Origin: Chryseobacterium joostei
GTDB taxonomy: Bacteria > Bacteroidota > Bacteroidia > Flavobacteriales > Weeksellaceae
Length of the DNA stretch: 64,000 bases
Assembly (NCBI RefSeq): GCF_003815775.1
Contig: NZ_CP033926.1
Coordinates: 2,418,001-2,482,000 of the forward strand
Direction of reading: 5' to 3'
Positions 31,973-41,734 of this stretch are shown here, in pieces. The notes beneath the pieces are model-generated. The model was not told where the DNA came from. It saw only the letters and a list, made by a program, of their open reading frames with translations, and made no database searches. The translations under genes were made by a program, and so were the position numbers. Numbering within the stretch: position 1 is the stretch's first letter; every line of letters starts with the position of its first letter.

Positions 31973-33271
31973 TTACTGTAATGACTTGAGATAACTTGTA
32001 ACAGTCATTGAACCTCTACCCCAATTAAAATTTGCTCCCGTCCCGGAATTAGTCCACATTCCAAAATAGACAGTAGTTATATTATCTTCAACATAACCTA
32101 AAGGCTTATAAACAATGGTGATAGGAGAGCTGGTATTATTCGTGATATGATCTACAGCTTTACCAACTATAGGAAATCCTTGAGCTGGCGCAGAATTATC
32201 AGAATAGCTTGGTGTAGTATATTTTCTGGAACCTTGTTCCAGTTCTACATCAGCTCCGCCGTTAGTAGATTTTTTCAAAGTAATTCCCATATATGCCACA
32301 TATCCACCCTTCTTTAAAATTGGGATATTGTAATCAATTACAATTAAAGCCTCCGTGTTGGCAGGAACAACGATAGTATTTGATAAATTTAAAGGAACAT
32401 TTCCGTTAGTTATAGTGGTAGATATCTGATTACTCATCGCATTCTCATATATATTATCCAATCCATATGTTGATTTGGATATATTAGGTTCGTATCCCAG
32501 GACCCCGTTCGCATCAGACATTACTCTCCTAGTAAATCTTGGTATTTGGTTCGTTCCTTCAATATCTACTAGAGTCCTGATTCGTGCATTTCCTTCCACA
32601 TCTAATTTTTCGGAAGGCGTCTCTGTACCTATTCCAACATTATTATTAGCGGCTAATACTACATTATTGTTAATATTTCCGTTAACAGTTAATTTCATGG
32701 AACTGTTACTATTAGTTCCATCACCCTGATAATATGTTCTGATTCCTGACAAAATTTTATTTGTATTTCCAACATAACCACTTGTATAAAGATTCGCTAC
32801 ATTCTGACCACTCTGTAAATTACCAGTACCGGATCTTTCAAAATACAAACTGGCTTCAACACCATTTCTGAATATCAAAGAGTTATTACCTAACCCCATG
32901 ACTCTGTTGCTTGTTAAAACGCCATCAGTATTGTAAATATTAGTATCTGTACTGAGCTTTGTCCACTTGTTTGTGGATCCATCAAAATAATAGAAACCCA
33001 CTGCATCAATATTGGATGCCTGTCCTGTAGCACTACCAGTGGTAATACTGTTGACGTAGATAAGGGTGGAGGGTTGAACAGATACCATATTTATGGCTCT
33101 TTCTCTATCAACTCGGGGTATTAATAATCCATCTGCCAGGGTTGATGATCCACTAGAATTTTTGGCTACAATATCCATCGTTGACTTTGGATTGGAAGTA
33201 TTCATTCCCACTTGCGCATATACTATGCTGTTTAAAAATAAAACAGTAATAGGTAAAAATGTTTTTTTCAT
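31973..33271 (-). CDS. Secreted 'VGxNTxxP' protein with beta-rich C-terminal domain
   Basis: This 432-residue protein has a signal peptide ending at IVYAQ, directly followed by VGMNTSNPKSTMDI. That mature N-terminus is shared by a large family of Chryseobacterium-type secreted proteins that resemble phage tail-fibre or structural repeats. The middle contains GFYYFDGSTNKWTKLS and NNNVGIGTETPSEKLDVEGN, a second copy of the same unit. The C-terminal part is beta-rich and ends MTVTSYLKS. No type IX secretion signal domain is evident. Function unknown; two broken relatives follow at 33454 and 35404. Confidence 0.7.
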   Translation of the reverse strand: MKKTFLPITVLFLNSIVYAQVGMNTSNPKSTMDIVAKNSSGSSTLADGLLIPRVDRERAINMVSVQPSTLIYVNSITTGSATGQASNIDAVGFYYFDGSTNKWTKLSTDTNIYNTDGVLTSNRVMGLGNNSLIFRNGVEASLYFERSGTGNLQSGQNVANLYTSGYVGNTNKILSGIRTYYQGDGTNSNSSMKLTVNGNINNNVVLAANNNVGIGTETPSEKLDVEGNARIRTLVDIEGTNQIPRFTRRVMSDANGVLGYEPNISKSTYGLDNIYENAMSNQISTTITNGNVPLNLSNTIVVPANTEALIVIDYNIPILKKGGYVAYMGITLKKSTNGGADVELEQGSRKYTTPSYSDNSAPAQGFPIVGKAVDHITNNTSSPITIVYKPLGYVEDNITTVYFGMWTNSGTGANFNWGRGSMTVTSYLKSLQ

Positions 33272-33453
33272 TTTAGTTTTTGTTAGTAATGTAAATGATA
33301 TAAAATTAAAATCAATAATGTTTATTGGGATTATATTTCTTATTATTATAAATAATGAGTTTTATGAAATTATTCGACCATTCTAGATATCTCTAAATGC
33401 AGAAAAAAAGTTTTTCTAAGTTTAATATTCCTTTAATTTTATGTCAACCTATT

Positions 33454-34174
33454 TCAGGACGACTTACCTTTTATTTTTTTCATTTGAATCTGATCCCCAG
33501 ATACTAAATCTACTATTACACTCCAAGTATTGGAAACTGTTTCATTTGCATAATTTGTTCCAGCCCCTTTAGGCACTGCGTTTGTGGAACGATTACCTAT
33601 CTGAGTTCCGTTCTTAGCAGAATAAGCCATGAAAGAATAAGTAGTGGGAACATTACCATTTATTAAAAGCCCTGCTGTATATGAAATTATATATCCTCCC
33701 CCTTGATTAGCAGGAACAGTAAATGTGGTATTATTATTCAAGACTACCGTTTCCTTGACTTATATCAAATGTATTATTACTATTGTCAGCAGTCCATGCA
33801 ACAGTATTACCATATACTAGTGCACTATATCCTACTACAGTACCACAGGAAGTTGGGGTAGCAAGAGATTTCCATACAGCTCCATCAAAATAGTAATATC
33901 CTATATCTGTTACATTGATAGTTTTTACCGAAGGTGAATTTGTTGCTGCGGTAACATAAACAATAGAACCTGTTTGATTAGCTGAATAAACGTTATCTTT
34001 TGCTTTTAATTGATCTCCTGTTAATCTGGGAGATTTAAAACCATCTATTATGGTTGAGTTTGTGTCTTGTCCTTCCACATCTAATGTAGCATTAGGTATT
34101 GAAGTATTGATACCAACTTGTGATTTTTAAAAAACAGAAAGCAATATTATACAGAATAAAAAAAGATTTTTCAT
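33454..34174 (-). pseudogene. Broken 'VGxNTxxP' secreted protein
   Basis: From ATG at 34174 the signal peptide MKNLFLFCIILLSVF is interrupted by an in-frame TAA, then continues KSQVGINTSIPNATLDVEG in frame. A second lesion, a one-base frameshift near 33740, separates NNTFDISQGN from NNNTTFTVPANQGGG. The remaining C-terminal part ends DQIQMKKIKGKSS. Two independent lesions show it is inactive. Confidence 0.8.
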
Positions 34175-34357
34175 GTGTTTAAATAAATTTTATGTGTTTT
34201 TAGAATCAGAATTATACATTTTAAAGAGTAAACTATTTTTTTAATTACATATAGTAATTAAAGATTAAATTTCTTTCTCGATCAAATACTAAATTACTAG
34301 AGGTTCTTTCAAGAATATTGTTTATAATTTTCATATTACGAATCAGATAAGAGTGTA

Positions 34358-34722
34358 TCAATTAACTGCAATTTTTCTAACCTCGTAACATTCATCTACA
34401 TCCTTCATCATACTCATAATCAACCTCTTATATTTAGCCATAGTATTCCTGCTTAAATTAAATTATTTTGCAAGCTGTGAATTAGTAATTTTTTTGATAT
34501 TCTAAAATCATTAGTATGGAAGATTTATCGTAAGATCGATGACTTTGATTAAACGCTTCCCTTATCTGATCTGATAAACCAAAAATTCGACTGTTAAACT
34601 CAATTACATCTAATATAGATAAGCTTTCTTTATTAAAAATTTACATTCCTACTTTCTAGATGGCATTTTTTGTTGATTATGTCATTACAGATCTGATTAT
34701 AATCTGGAGTTGATTTTTGCAT
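34358..34722 (-). pseudogene. Remnant of an IS-associated helper protein
   Basis: The start MQKSTPDYNQICNDIINKKC is followed by stops and frameshifts. Later pieces read SILMILEYQKK and NSQLA, then LSRNT-like residues and RRLIMSMMKDVDE-like residues. In flavobacteria this protein pairs with the HTH protein whose broken gene lies at 34764. I recognise it only as part of that repeat pair. Confidence 0.45.
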
Positions 34723-34763
34723 ATTGTGTTTAATAATATTATTTTATATTTAGTTTTAACTTA

Positions 34764-35223
34764 TTAATGTGAGTTTCTACCTTTTTTTCCTTTAGCATAT
34801 TTTTTTATCCAATTATATAAAGTTGTTTTATGAATCTTATATTTATTCACTTATGATCTGTTCCTCTATTTTTTTGTTTTCAATGGATTCAAAAATGAAA
34901 TCGATTACTTCTTTAGTGTAAATGCTTTTTCTAAACTTCGGAAGCTGAGATTCTTTTTCTTTTATAACAGTACCGTAATTATGTCTTGCCGGTGGAGAAT
35001 ATAATAATAGATGTTGAAAATAGACTCTGAAAAAATCATATTCAAGTAATTTGCACCATTTTAATAAAGCAGCAATATCTGTTTGTTTCTGTAAAAACAT
35101 TTGATCTATTCGCTTAATAGTGCATTTGAAAAACCTGCAAATACGTTCTGTTTCAATTCCAGTTTCCAAAACCTTTTGTTTGATCAGTGATCCAATATTA
35201 ATATTTTTTAAATCTATGTTCAT
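34764..35223 (-). pseudogene. Frameshifted IS-associated HTH protein
   Basis: The first 126 residues (NINIGSLIKQKVLETGIETE through LPKFRKSIYTKEVIDFIFES) are intact up to a stop at 34843. In the next frame the sequence continues KYKIHKTTLYNWIKKYAKG, a typical HTH, to a stop at 34764. A single frameshift thus separates the DNA-binding helix from the body. It forms a pair with the remnant at 34358. Confidence 0.6.
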
Positions 35224-35403
35224 CTTAGTATTAAAGCTAATTAATAAATTCTGTGTGTTTGTATATTAATTTTTAAAAGCTGGAAATTGCTTTTTACAGC
35301 AATTTTCAAAATAATTATTGCGTAGATAATTGCTGTAAAGAAAAGTTTCGACTTTCCGACAAAGAGCCAGGGGTTGTAATATAAGCATCTATGCTAAGCT
35401 TAT

Positions 35404-35740
35404 TTTAGTGCCCCCCAGTTCATTTTTAAATAGACTTTATACCCAGCATTGAGATGCCCCATGCAATTAACACTTATAGGTGTATTTTCGGAAGCAGAAT
35501 AATCAAATCCGGTACTGCACAAATACCATCATCATAAAGCCGGCCATAATTGCTAAAAAAGGAAAACAGCCTATGCCATCTAAATAATAAAAAAGCATCT
35601 CCATTCCCCGTTGGGGCCGAACTATTTGTCGGCTCTATATGAAGGCTCGCATTAGGAGAAATTGTCCTTACCTACTTGAGCTAAAGAAAACACTGGAACT
35701 AATGCAGCTCCATAAATAAATTTTTTTTTGCATTGTACAT
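35404..35740 (-). pseudogene. Second broken 'VGxNTxxP' secreted protein
   Basis: ATG at 35740 starts the signal peptide KKFIYGAALVPVFSLAQVG, soon followed by a frameshift. Other frames then carry SAPTGNGDAFLLF- and FSNYGRLYDDGICAV-like pieces. It is the most decayed of the three family members in this stretch. Confidence 0.5.
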
Positions 35741-35979
35741 GTTTTTAGAATTGTGTTTTACCATTAGATATATTCTGCTATAATTGGAATGGCAAAAGCG
35801 AGAATATAATTATAATTTTTTATCTTAATTTATATTAGTAGTAAACCTGGATAATTACAGTGTTACTTATTACAAATCACCTAAAATTACTCTATGTAAC
35901 CAAAAAACTTAGGTACCAACAAAGTACTCAATATTTCAAAATACTGATAATCAATAAAAAAACTATTCTTCAAGTTTTT

Positions 35980-36417
35980 TTAACCATAAGGTTTATCATA
36001 TTGAAAAGGAATATTAAGCCTTTTTCTTAAATTACTTTTATTGTTTTTGATATGTTCTGTGCTATAAAAGTGTACATAGCTATATTCTTAGTTGTAAAAT
36101 CTAAAAAGATATATGTCCAGAAGATAAGTTTAGAAATTTTAAGGTTAGCATTAATTTCCATTTTTTTTCCGAAAGTCAGTATACTGTTTCTGAAAATGCG
36201 TCCAAAATCGGGCACTGTTATTCTTTGTCAGTTGAATAATTTCATCAAATATATTGTGCTTGTTTTTATCAATCAATAGATCTGCTTTTTCCGTGTTCCT
36301 GTCATTTGAAGAAAATAAAAAATAATACATTAATGAACCCGCTGCAGTAACACCTCGAATAGCTATATAATAAATCTTATTTTTTTTTATAATTTTTTTG
36401 TTTTGTTTCGAACTCAT
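35980..36417 (-). pseudogene. Broken C-terminal copy of the TPR/LuxR-like regulator
   Basis: The pieces IFDEIIQLTKNNSARFWTHF and, in another frame, INANLKISKLIF and FLDFTTKNIAMYTF, then NLRKRLNIPFQ, align with the C-terminus of the regulator at 36784 (NPTLKVSELVLAAYIYLGFN and beyond). Even the motif GGTACCAACAAAG after the gene is duplicated (35915 and 36667). It is a truncated, frameshifted tandem duplicate. Confidence 0.7.
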
Positions 36418-36650
36418 CCCAATAGAAAGATTTAATTAGTATTCTTAAAAACAATGATAATTATGATATATTATAAAGATCACGAATACAATCTTTGTAT
36501 AATATTTCTAAGGCTTTATATACATGTTCAATCATGAATTTTTTAAGATCAAAGTATCAATTATTTTTCATTAATGTTTTTTTACGTGGGGAGGAAATTT
36601 AGAGTTTCAGTTTCAAAACTTTGAAGAAACAAAGCAAAACAAGCCATCGA

Positions 36651-36685
36651 TTAAATAAAAAAATAAGGTACCAACAAAGCACCTT
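36651..36685 (-). terminator. Terminator of the TPR/LuxR-like regulator
   Basis: AAGGTGC and GTACCTT (minus strand) form a 7-position stem with one mismatch, followed by seven T residues. It lies 100 bases after the stop at 36784. Confidence 0.6.
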
Positions 36686-36783
36686 ACCAAAATTATTGTG
36701 GAAAACATATCACTCAGAACATACTTTTTAACCCTGGAGCTATATTCTATTTTCAGAAATATTTTAAATCCATCCTAAATTCT

Positions 36784-38295
36784 TTACCCTGTCTGATTTC
36801 TTATCCAAACTACTATATCTTCCTGTGCAGGGATATCTAACCTTTTCCTTAAGTTGTATTTATTATTTTTTATAGTCTGGACGGCCTTAAAGGTATAATT
36901 AGCAATATCTTTTGTATTGAATCCTAAGTAAATATAGGCAGCTAATACAAGTTCGGAAACTTTTAAAGTAGGATTAATACTGAGAATTTTACTGCGAAAA
37001 TCGGGATAAACCTCTTGAAAACGTCCCCAGAACTCAGGAGGGCTTTCTTTTGCTAATTGTATTATTTCATTAAAAGTTTCATTTACTTTTTGCTCTAATA
37101 CTTTCACCCGTAAATCTTTTTGCAAAATAGTTGTTGTATTTTCTTTCAATAATAGATCTTTTTCCTGTACTTTCTTGTAATAGGTAGTATACAGTAAAAC
37201 TATTAGAATTGTTATCCCTAAAAATAATCCTGCAATAATGTAATACCATTTCTTATTTGACTCGTGGATCTGTTTCTTTTCATCGTCAATGATTTTTCTT
37301 CCAGAGGTTTGCAAAGCGATCAAATTACCTTTTTCAAAGCTATCCCGAATTTTTGTATATTTTTGCAGATATTCATTAGCTTTATAAACATTGTTCTGAA
37401 GATTATAAATTTCAGCTATTTCTTTATAATTCTTCATCATATTTTTAGACCTATTCATCTTAATTGATAAAGTGAGAGATTTTTCGTAGAACTCCAAAGC
37501 CTTATTATAGTTTTTTATATTTTCATAATACTGGCCAGACATATAATTAAAGACCAAATAGTCGAATGTTTCCTTAGAGTTTTTAAGTAAAACTTCAGCC
37601 TCATGAAGATAAAATTTTGCAGAGTCCAGATTTTTCTTATTTTCAAGAAAATAACTCGTAAGATTAGTTGCTTCCACCACTCTGGGTAAAATTTGGTAAG
37701 CTTTGTGTACATAATAGTGCATGGAATCATTATATCCAATCAGTCCGAAGTTTATAGCCTTACTTCCATAAATATAATGCAAACGATTCCTTTTTCGCGG
37801 TTCATCTTTTATTTTTAAAGCTTCCTTTAGTGCTTTATCAAAGCTTTCATTAGATTTTCCTATCAATCCTAATTCTTGATAATTTTTTGCATATGCGGCA
37901 AAAAATGCTGTTAACAATGCAGGATCGTCATCAAATGTATAATAAAGAGCTTCCGCCTTTTGCAGGTATACTTGTTCTTCATTGTATTTCCCCAAAGAAT
38001 GGAAAAAATCTGCCATATGAATATATCCTCTTGCCCGACCTTTGGTATAATTTATTTCCTCTGATAATCGTATTGTTTTTTTAGTTTGTTCAATCCCATC
38101 ATGAATCCTGCCGCCTTGTAGGTATTGGGTTCCTATTTTGTTTTGTAAACGATCTATTTTTTCAGGAGACCATTTCTGAGTATAGTATACACAAGATAAA
38201 AATAAAAAAAAGAGTAAGAATATCCTGTTTACTGCCAGGAATAATTTACCTACATTATTTTCCTGAACATTACTATTTTGTGAGGGTATAGCCAT
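36784..38295 (-). CDS. Membrane-anchored TPR protein with LuxR-like HTH
   Basis: This 503-residue protein has an N-terminal hydrophobic segment (IFLLFFLFLSCVYYTQ), a periplasmic or outer TPR array (about residues 45-340, for example GRARGYIHMADFFHSLGKYN), one transmembrane helix (WYYIIAGLFLGITILIVLLY), a short coiled coil, and a cytoplasmic C-terminal HTH (LAAYIYLGFNTKDIANYTFK followed by NNKYNLRKRL). That layout is widespread in Flavobacteriia and couples an external or envelope cue to transcription. The target is unknown. A broken duplicate of its 3' end lies downstream. Confidence 0.8.
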   Translation of the reverse strand: MAIPSQNSNVQENNVGKLFLAVNRIFLLFFLFLSCVYYTQKWSPEKIDRLQNKIGTQYLQGGRIHDGIEQTKKTIRLSEEINYTKGRARGYIHMADFFHSLGKYNEEQVYLQKAEALYYTFDDDPALLTAFFAAYAKNYQELGLIGKSNESFDKALKEALKIKDEPRKRNRLHYIYGSKAINFGLIGYNDSMHYYVHKAYQILPRVVEATNLTSYFLENKKNLDSAKFYLHEAEVLLKNSKETFDYLVFNYMSGQYYENIKNYNKALEFYEKSLTLSIKMNRSKNMMKNYKEIAEIYNLQNNVYKANEYLQKYTKIRDSFEKGNLIALQTSGRKIIDDEKKQIHESNKKWYYIIAGLFLGITILIVLLYTTYYKKVQEKDLLLKENTTTILQKDLRVKVLEQKVNETFNEIIQLAKESPPEFWGRFQEVYPDFRSKILSINPTLKVSELVLAAYIYLGFNTKDIANYTFKAVQTIKNNKYNLRKRLDIPAQEDIVVWIRNQTG

Positions 38296-39352
38296 TGAAA
38301 AACATTTTTAATTATACCTAATACTATTCTGTTATATAATTTTAAAAGAGGAGAGAAAAAATAAAGTTATCTTTTGCATAGAATTAATTAAAATTCACGA
38401 CAGTTTGTTGATAACTTAGGAAGGATCATTCCACTTAGCTGTGCAATTAGAAGAGCTTCAATCTCAATTCATTGAAGGTAAAACACCTTTTTTCTAAAAG
38501 ACTGCTGGCAAAGTGTATAAATTTTACTACAACAGCTGAAAAATTTTAATGAACCATACAAAAGAAAAAATTACAGTTTTTATTAGTACTTTCATAGTTA
38601 TTATTTATTATAAACAGGACCTAACAACCCCACTAAATATATTAGAAATATTATTAAAATTTAGACAAAGTCAACAAAAAAAAAATCATCCAAAAATAAC
38701 AAATAATTCAAAAAATACAATTAAATAAATATAAAATAATAAATATGATTTAAAAAATCGACAATATAAAAATTTATAACACAAAATTAAATAATCGTAT
38801 AAATTAACAAAATCATCAAATTATTATTGTTTCATTATAAAAAAATAATCATCTCTAAATTATTTAGGCGATCTATTTATGATATCGAAATAATAATACT
38901 CGATCAATTATTTGATAAAGCTAATGCAATTGGCGATTTAAGTTCTTAAAATTAAATTGTAAGAATTTCTTCGTCTTTATTATTATCCAGAATTTTAGCA
39001 TATGAATAAATGCTACTTCGTTAATCCTAATAAGTATTGTAAATATCTTCTGGACATTTAGTAGGATATTTATAAATAGAACGCACTAATAATAGTTTGA
39101 AAATTCTTTCCACCTAGGTTTTTTGATCCGAATCTCAATTTATCCCTTACTCTAACAGACCGCAATCCACCATCTGTTTCTAGTCTTATTAACTCGCTTT
39201 TATATTGAGCTAAAAAAGCAATCGTATTTAAAAATTGTATAATATCGATAATCAAGAAAGTAGCGTTATCATTTTCTATTAAAACTCACAACTTAAACTT
39301 TGAAACATCATCAAATCATTGACCATTCGGTTCGATATTTGTTCGTTATAGA
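38296..39352. other. Gene-poor, very AT-rich stretch at the island edge
   Basis: There is no convincing gene here. Positions 38580-38880 are almost pure A/T with short repeats. A weak open frame on the minus strand (39070-39255) contains RLETDGGLRSVRVRDKLRFG but matches nothing I know. The region may be the decayed right edge of the composite island. Confidence 0.5.
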
Positions 39353-39389
39353 CTACAAACCATCCTTTTTAAGGATGGTTTTTGTTTTT
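39353..39389 (+). repeat. Second copy of the tRNA-Gln tail and terminator
   Basis: CTACAAACCATCC, a T/A loop, and GGATGGTTTTTGTTTTT match 1211-1247 with one mismatch. No complete tRNA precedes it. It is best explained as the right junction of an insertion at the first tRNA-Gln. Confidence 0.6.
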
Positions 39390-39458
39390 TTTAATCTTTC
39401 ATTGATTGAAGAGAAACTTTACTCATAATTTAATATAGAGTTTCGTGTAAATCATTTT

Positions 39459-39647
39459 TTAATTACATTCTTTACAGTAATTTTTATCTACATATTCTTT
39501 ACTCCCCCCAGAAGAAAAATAATAGCATCCGCCTTTTTCACCAACATAAAGTACGTGCCCATTGTATGTACAAGATTCTGAATTATTACTTCCACCGCAA
39601 GAATATGCTGCCAATGCTAATATAATAAGTAATACAATTTTTCTCAT
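39459..39647 (-). CDS. Small cysteine-rich lipoprotein
   Basis: This 62-residue protein has a lipoprotein signal peptide (LLIILALAAYSCGGSN, lipobox AAYSC). The short mature part contains CTYNGHVLYVGEKGGCYYFS and ends CKECN. The cysteines may form disulphides outside the inner membrane. Function unknown. Confidence 0.65.
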   Translation of the reverse strand: MRKIVLLIILALAAYSCGGSNNSESCTYNGHVLYVGEKGGCYYFSSGGSKEYVDKNYCKECN

Positions 39648-39792
39648 ATCTAGTTTTATATATTAAAATTTCAACAAAACTAAATTGAGATCAGTATAAA
39701 AAATACGGAAAACAGTAAATGCAAAATATATCACTTATTTTAGAATTGTTGAAGAATTATAATATATTTACAATCAATAAAAACACATTAAT

Positions 39793-41076
39793 ATGAAGAA
39801 AAATTTAGTCTATGGACTTTTATTGCTATTTACATTATCCGTCTCTCTCAATTCTTGTAGGACAGATGAGATGATGACAGGCTCCGAACAAGCACAAAAG
39901 GAAAAAATCGCCTTTTTTGAACGCTTTGAACAGGAAAAAAAACTTTCAAAGAATGCTTCCTCCACCAACTATGCACTACCCTTTGGAAACTCCATGTTAG
40001 CCTACTTTGAGAAGTATCCCGAAAAGAAAACAGAACTGGAAAACAAGTATGGAATTGTAGACCTCAAGGTTTCTTCCCAGGATATCGGAGGAGATGAGGG
40101 GGATAATAGAAAACTCTTATTTTTCCCTATGCTCAAGGATGGAAAAGTAACGGCTGTAATAGCAGGAGTAATCAACGCAGAAAGAGACTATCTCTATTTT
40201 GACGTTCATCAAAACACTCATTCTGATGTTTTTTATCTTATTAATAAATTTCAACAATATTACAACTCAAGGTCATTGAATAAAAGTGACACCACTGAAA
40301 TTGACGAAATTATCATCACCGTAACAAGACCGATAAAACTGACGATGTATGACGTATGGAGTGGAGGTGGAGGTATTGGTAGCGGAGGACATGATATGGG
40401 TGGTGGTCCTGGCGATTATGGAGGTGGAGGTGGAGGAGCTAGCACCCCTAATCAACCTACTAATACGAACCCTTGTGAGCAAACGAAAAACATTGTTAAT
40501 AATTCCAAATCAAAGCCAGCCATAGATTCTTTAAAAGCAAAGTCTTCAAAAGGTGGAGAAGATGGTTATAAAATAAAGGGAGATGGAACTCCATCAAAAG
40601 TAATACATGGACAAGCACATAGCGTAAATTTTGGTGATAAAGGGGGCTATCAGGGAGGGTATCACAATCATACACCAACGGGTATACCCATGCTATCTCC
40701 TCCAGATATAGACCAGCTTTTACAATTTGCATTAGCCCAAGGAAATGGAGCCCCTACAAAGGCAAGTAACGCATTTATAGGGATGGTCGCACCAAATGGC
40801 ATGTATTATGTAGCTACATTCAATGGAAGTTATAATGATGCATTAGTGACTTTTTCTCAACAGGACTTAGATACCTTTACTAGCGATTTTGAAACACGAA
40901 ACTATTTGTATCAATCTTCTAAGACTCCTGAAGGACTAGAAAAATTATTTTTTAAAACATTATCAGATATGAAACTTGATGGAAAAGTAACCCTACAAAG
41001 AATAGAAAATGATGGTACTGTAAAAACAGTAACTAAAGATAACAACGGAAAAATAACGGCAAACCCTTGTCCTTAA
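39793..41076 (+). CDS. Lipoprotein with JAMM-like metal-binding motif
   Basis: This 427-residue lipoprotein (lipobox LNSC, Cys 22) has three parts: an N-terminal region to about 180, a glycine-rich linker (GSGGHDMGGGPGDYGGGGGG), and a C-terminal domain. The last contains YHNHTPTGIPMLSPPDIDQ at about 289-307. The pattern His-x-His, then Ser-x-x-Asp eight residues on, closely resembles the JAMM/MPN protease motif (HxH-x7-SxxD), one residue longer. A metal-dependent surface peptidase is possible but not proven. The next gene starts 12 bases later and is probably co-transcribed. Confidence 0.6.
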   Translation: MKKNLVYGLLLLFTLSVSLNSCRTDEMMTGSEQAQKEKIAFFERFEQEKKLSKNASSTNYALPFGNSMLAYFEKYPEKKTELENKYGIVDLKVSSQDIGGDEGDNRKLLFFPMLKDGKVTAVIAGVINAERDYLYFDVHQNTHSDVFYLINKFQQYYNSRSLNKSDTTEIDEIIITVTRPIKLTMYDVWSGGGGIGSGGHDMGGGPGDYGGGGGGASTPNQPTNTNPCEQTKNIVNNSKSKPAIDSLKAKSSKGGEDGYKIKGDGTPSKVIHGQAHSVNFGDKGGYQGGYHNHTPTGIPMLSPPDIDQLLQFALAQGNGAPTKASNAFIGMVAPNGMYYVATFNGSYNDALVTFSQQDLDTFTSDFETRNYLYQSSKTPEGLEKLFFKTLSDMKLDGKVTLQRIENDGTVKTVTKDNNGKITANPCP

Positions 41077-41088
41077 ATAAAAAAAATC

Positions 41089-41652
41089 ATGAATAAATTA
41101 CTATTAATATTTACATTTTTTTATACGATAGCTTGTAATGCACAAGAATATCCATTAAAAACTGATCACACAGAAGTACCAAATTACTCATACTTAAAAG
41201 ACACTAAAAATGAATTAGATTCTTTTGTAGGTACATGGAAAGCAAATTATAACAATAATACAATTACGTTGTATATAACAAAAGAAATCCATAAACCTTT
41301 TGGTGGAAACAAATACTATAAAGATGTTTTATCCATTAAATATATTGTTAAGAATTCAGCGGGAAATATTCTGCAAAATACTCAAAATATGACTATACAA
41401 TCAAATCAGTTAAGGCATACTATTTTTAGTCAATGGGCAGAAGATAACGGAAATTTAATGTTATTTTATTATGGTGGAACTAATTGTAGTGTTGGCTGGG
41501 GCAAAATCTTTTTAAAGAAAATAAATCCTACCCAAATCTCATGGGAATATAGACCTAATGATATCATTCTTGATGATAGCAAGTGCCCTCCAGGAACTGA
41601 TATTAATATTTATCTACCTGAAACAAAGGACCTAATCTTCACAAAGCAATAA
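41089..41652 (+). CDS. Secreted protein of the DUF6705 type
   Basis: This protein of 187 residues has a signal peptide ending near CNAQ and a lipocalin-like beta domain with SFVGTWKANYNNNTITLYI (about 44-62) and FLKKINPTQISWEYRPND near the C-terminus. Proteins of this kind are abundant in Chryseobacterium and are often found after peptidase-like lipoproteins. No enzymatic residues stand out. It follows the JAMM-like lipoprotein with a 12-base gap, so the two may work as a pair at the cell surface. Confidence 0.65.
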   Translation: MNKLLLIFTFFYTIACNAQEYPLKTDHTEVPNYSYLKDTKNELDSFVGTWKANYNNNTITLYITKEIHKPFGGNKYYKDVLSIKYIVKNSAGNILQNTQNMTIQSNQLRHTIFSQWAEDNGNLMLFYYGGTNCSVGWGKIFLKKINPTQISWEYRPNDIILDDSKCPPGTDINIYLPETKDLIFTKQ

Positions 41653-41683
41653 ATAAGCTATGGTATTTTTCCGAGATTAAACT

Positions 41684-41715
41684 AATCAGGCTGTCTTTTT
41701 CAAGACAGCCTGATT
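41684..41715. terminator. Bidirectional terminator
   Basis: AATCAGGCTGTCT and AGACAGCCTGATT form a 13-bp stem between the convergent genes at 41652 and 41735. Confidence 0.8.
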
Positions 41716-41734
41716 GATTATAAAATTATATTAA

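Larger units (their letters stand above)
1211..39389. mobile_element. Putative composite genomic island bounded by tRNA-Gln tail/terminator copies
   Basis: The sequence CTACAAACCATCC plus the terminator hairpin after the first tRNA-Gln (1211-1247) recurs with one mismatch at 39353-39389. Everything between is accessory in character: two integrase-type genes, a relaxase, defence and toxin genes, and pseudogenes. The genes to the left (menE) and right (39.4 kb onward) look chromosomal. I infer that successive insertions at the tRNA-Gln locus built the stretch. The outer boundary rests on one 37-base repeat and is less secure than that of island I. Confidence 0.45.

Noticed and set aside
38390..38520. 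Possible remnant of a recombinase or transposase (LEELQSQFIEGKTPFF)
   Set aside because: Too short and too degenerate to assign to any family.
39070..39255. Minus-strand frame containing RLETDGGLRSVRVRDKLRFG
   Set aside because: Short, in a decayed AT-rich stretch, no recognisable family and no start context.
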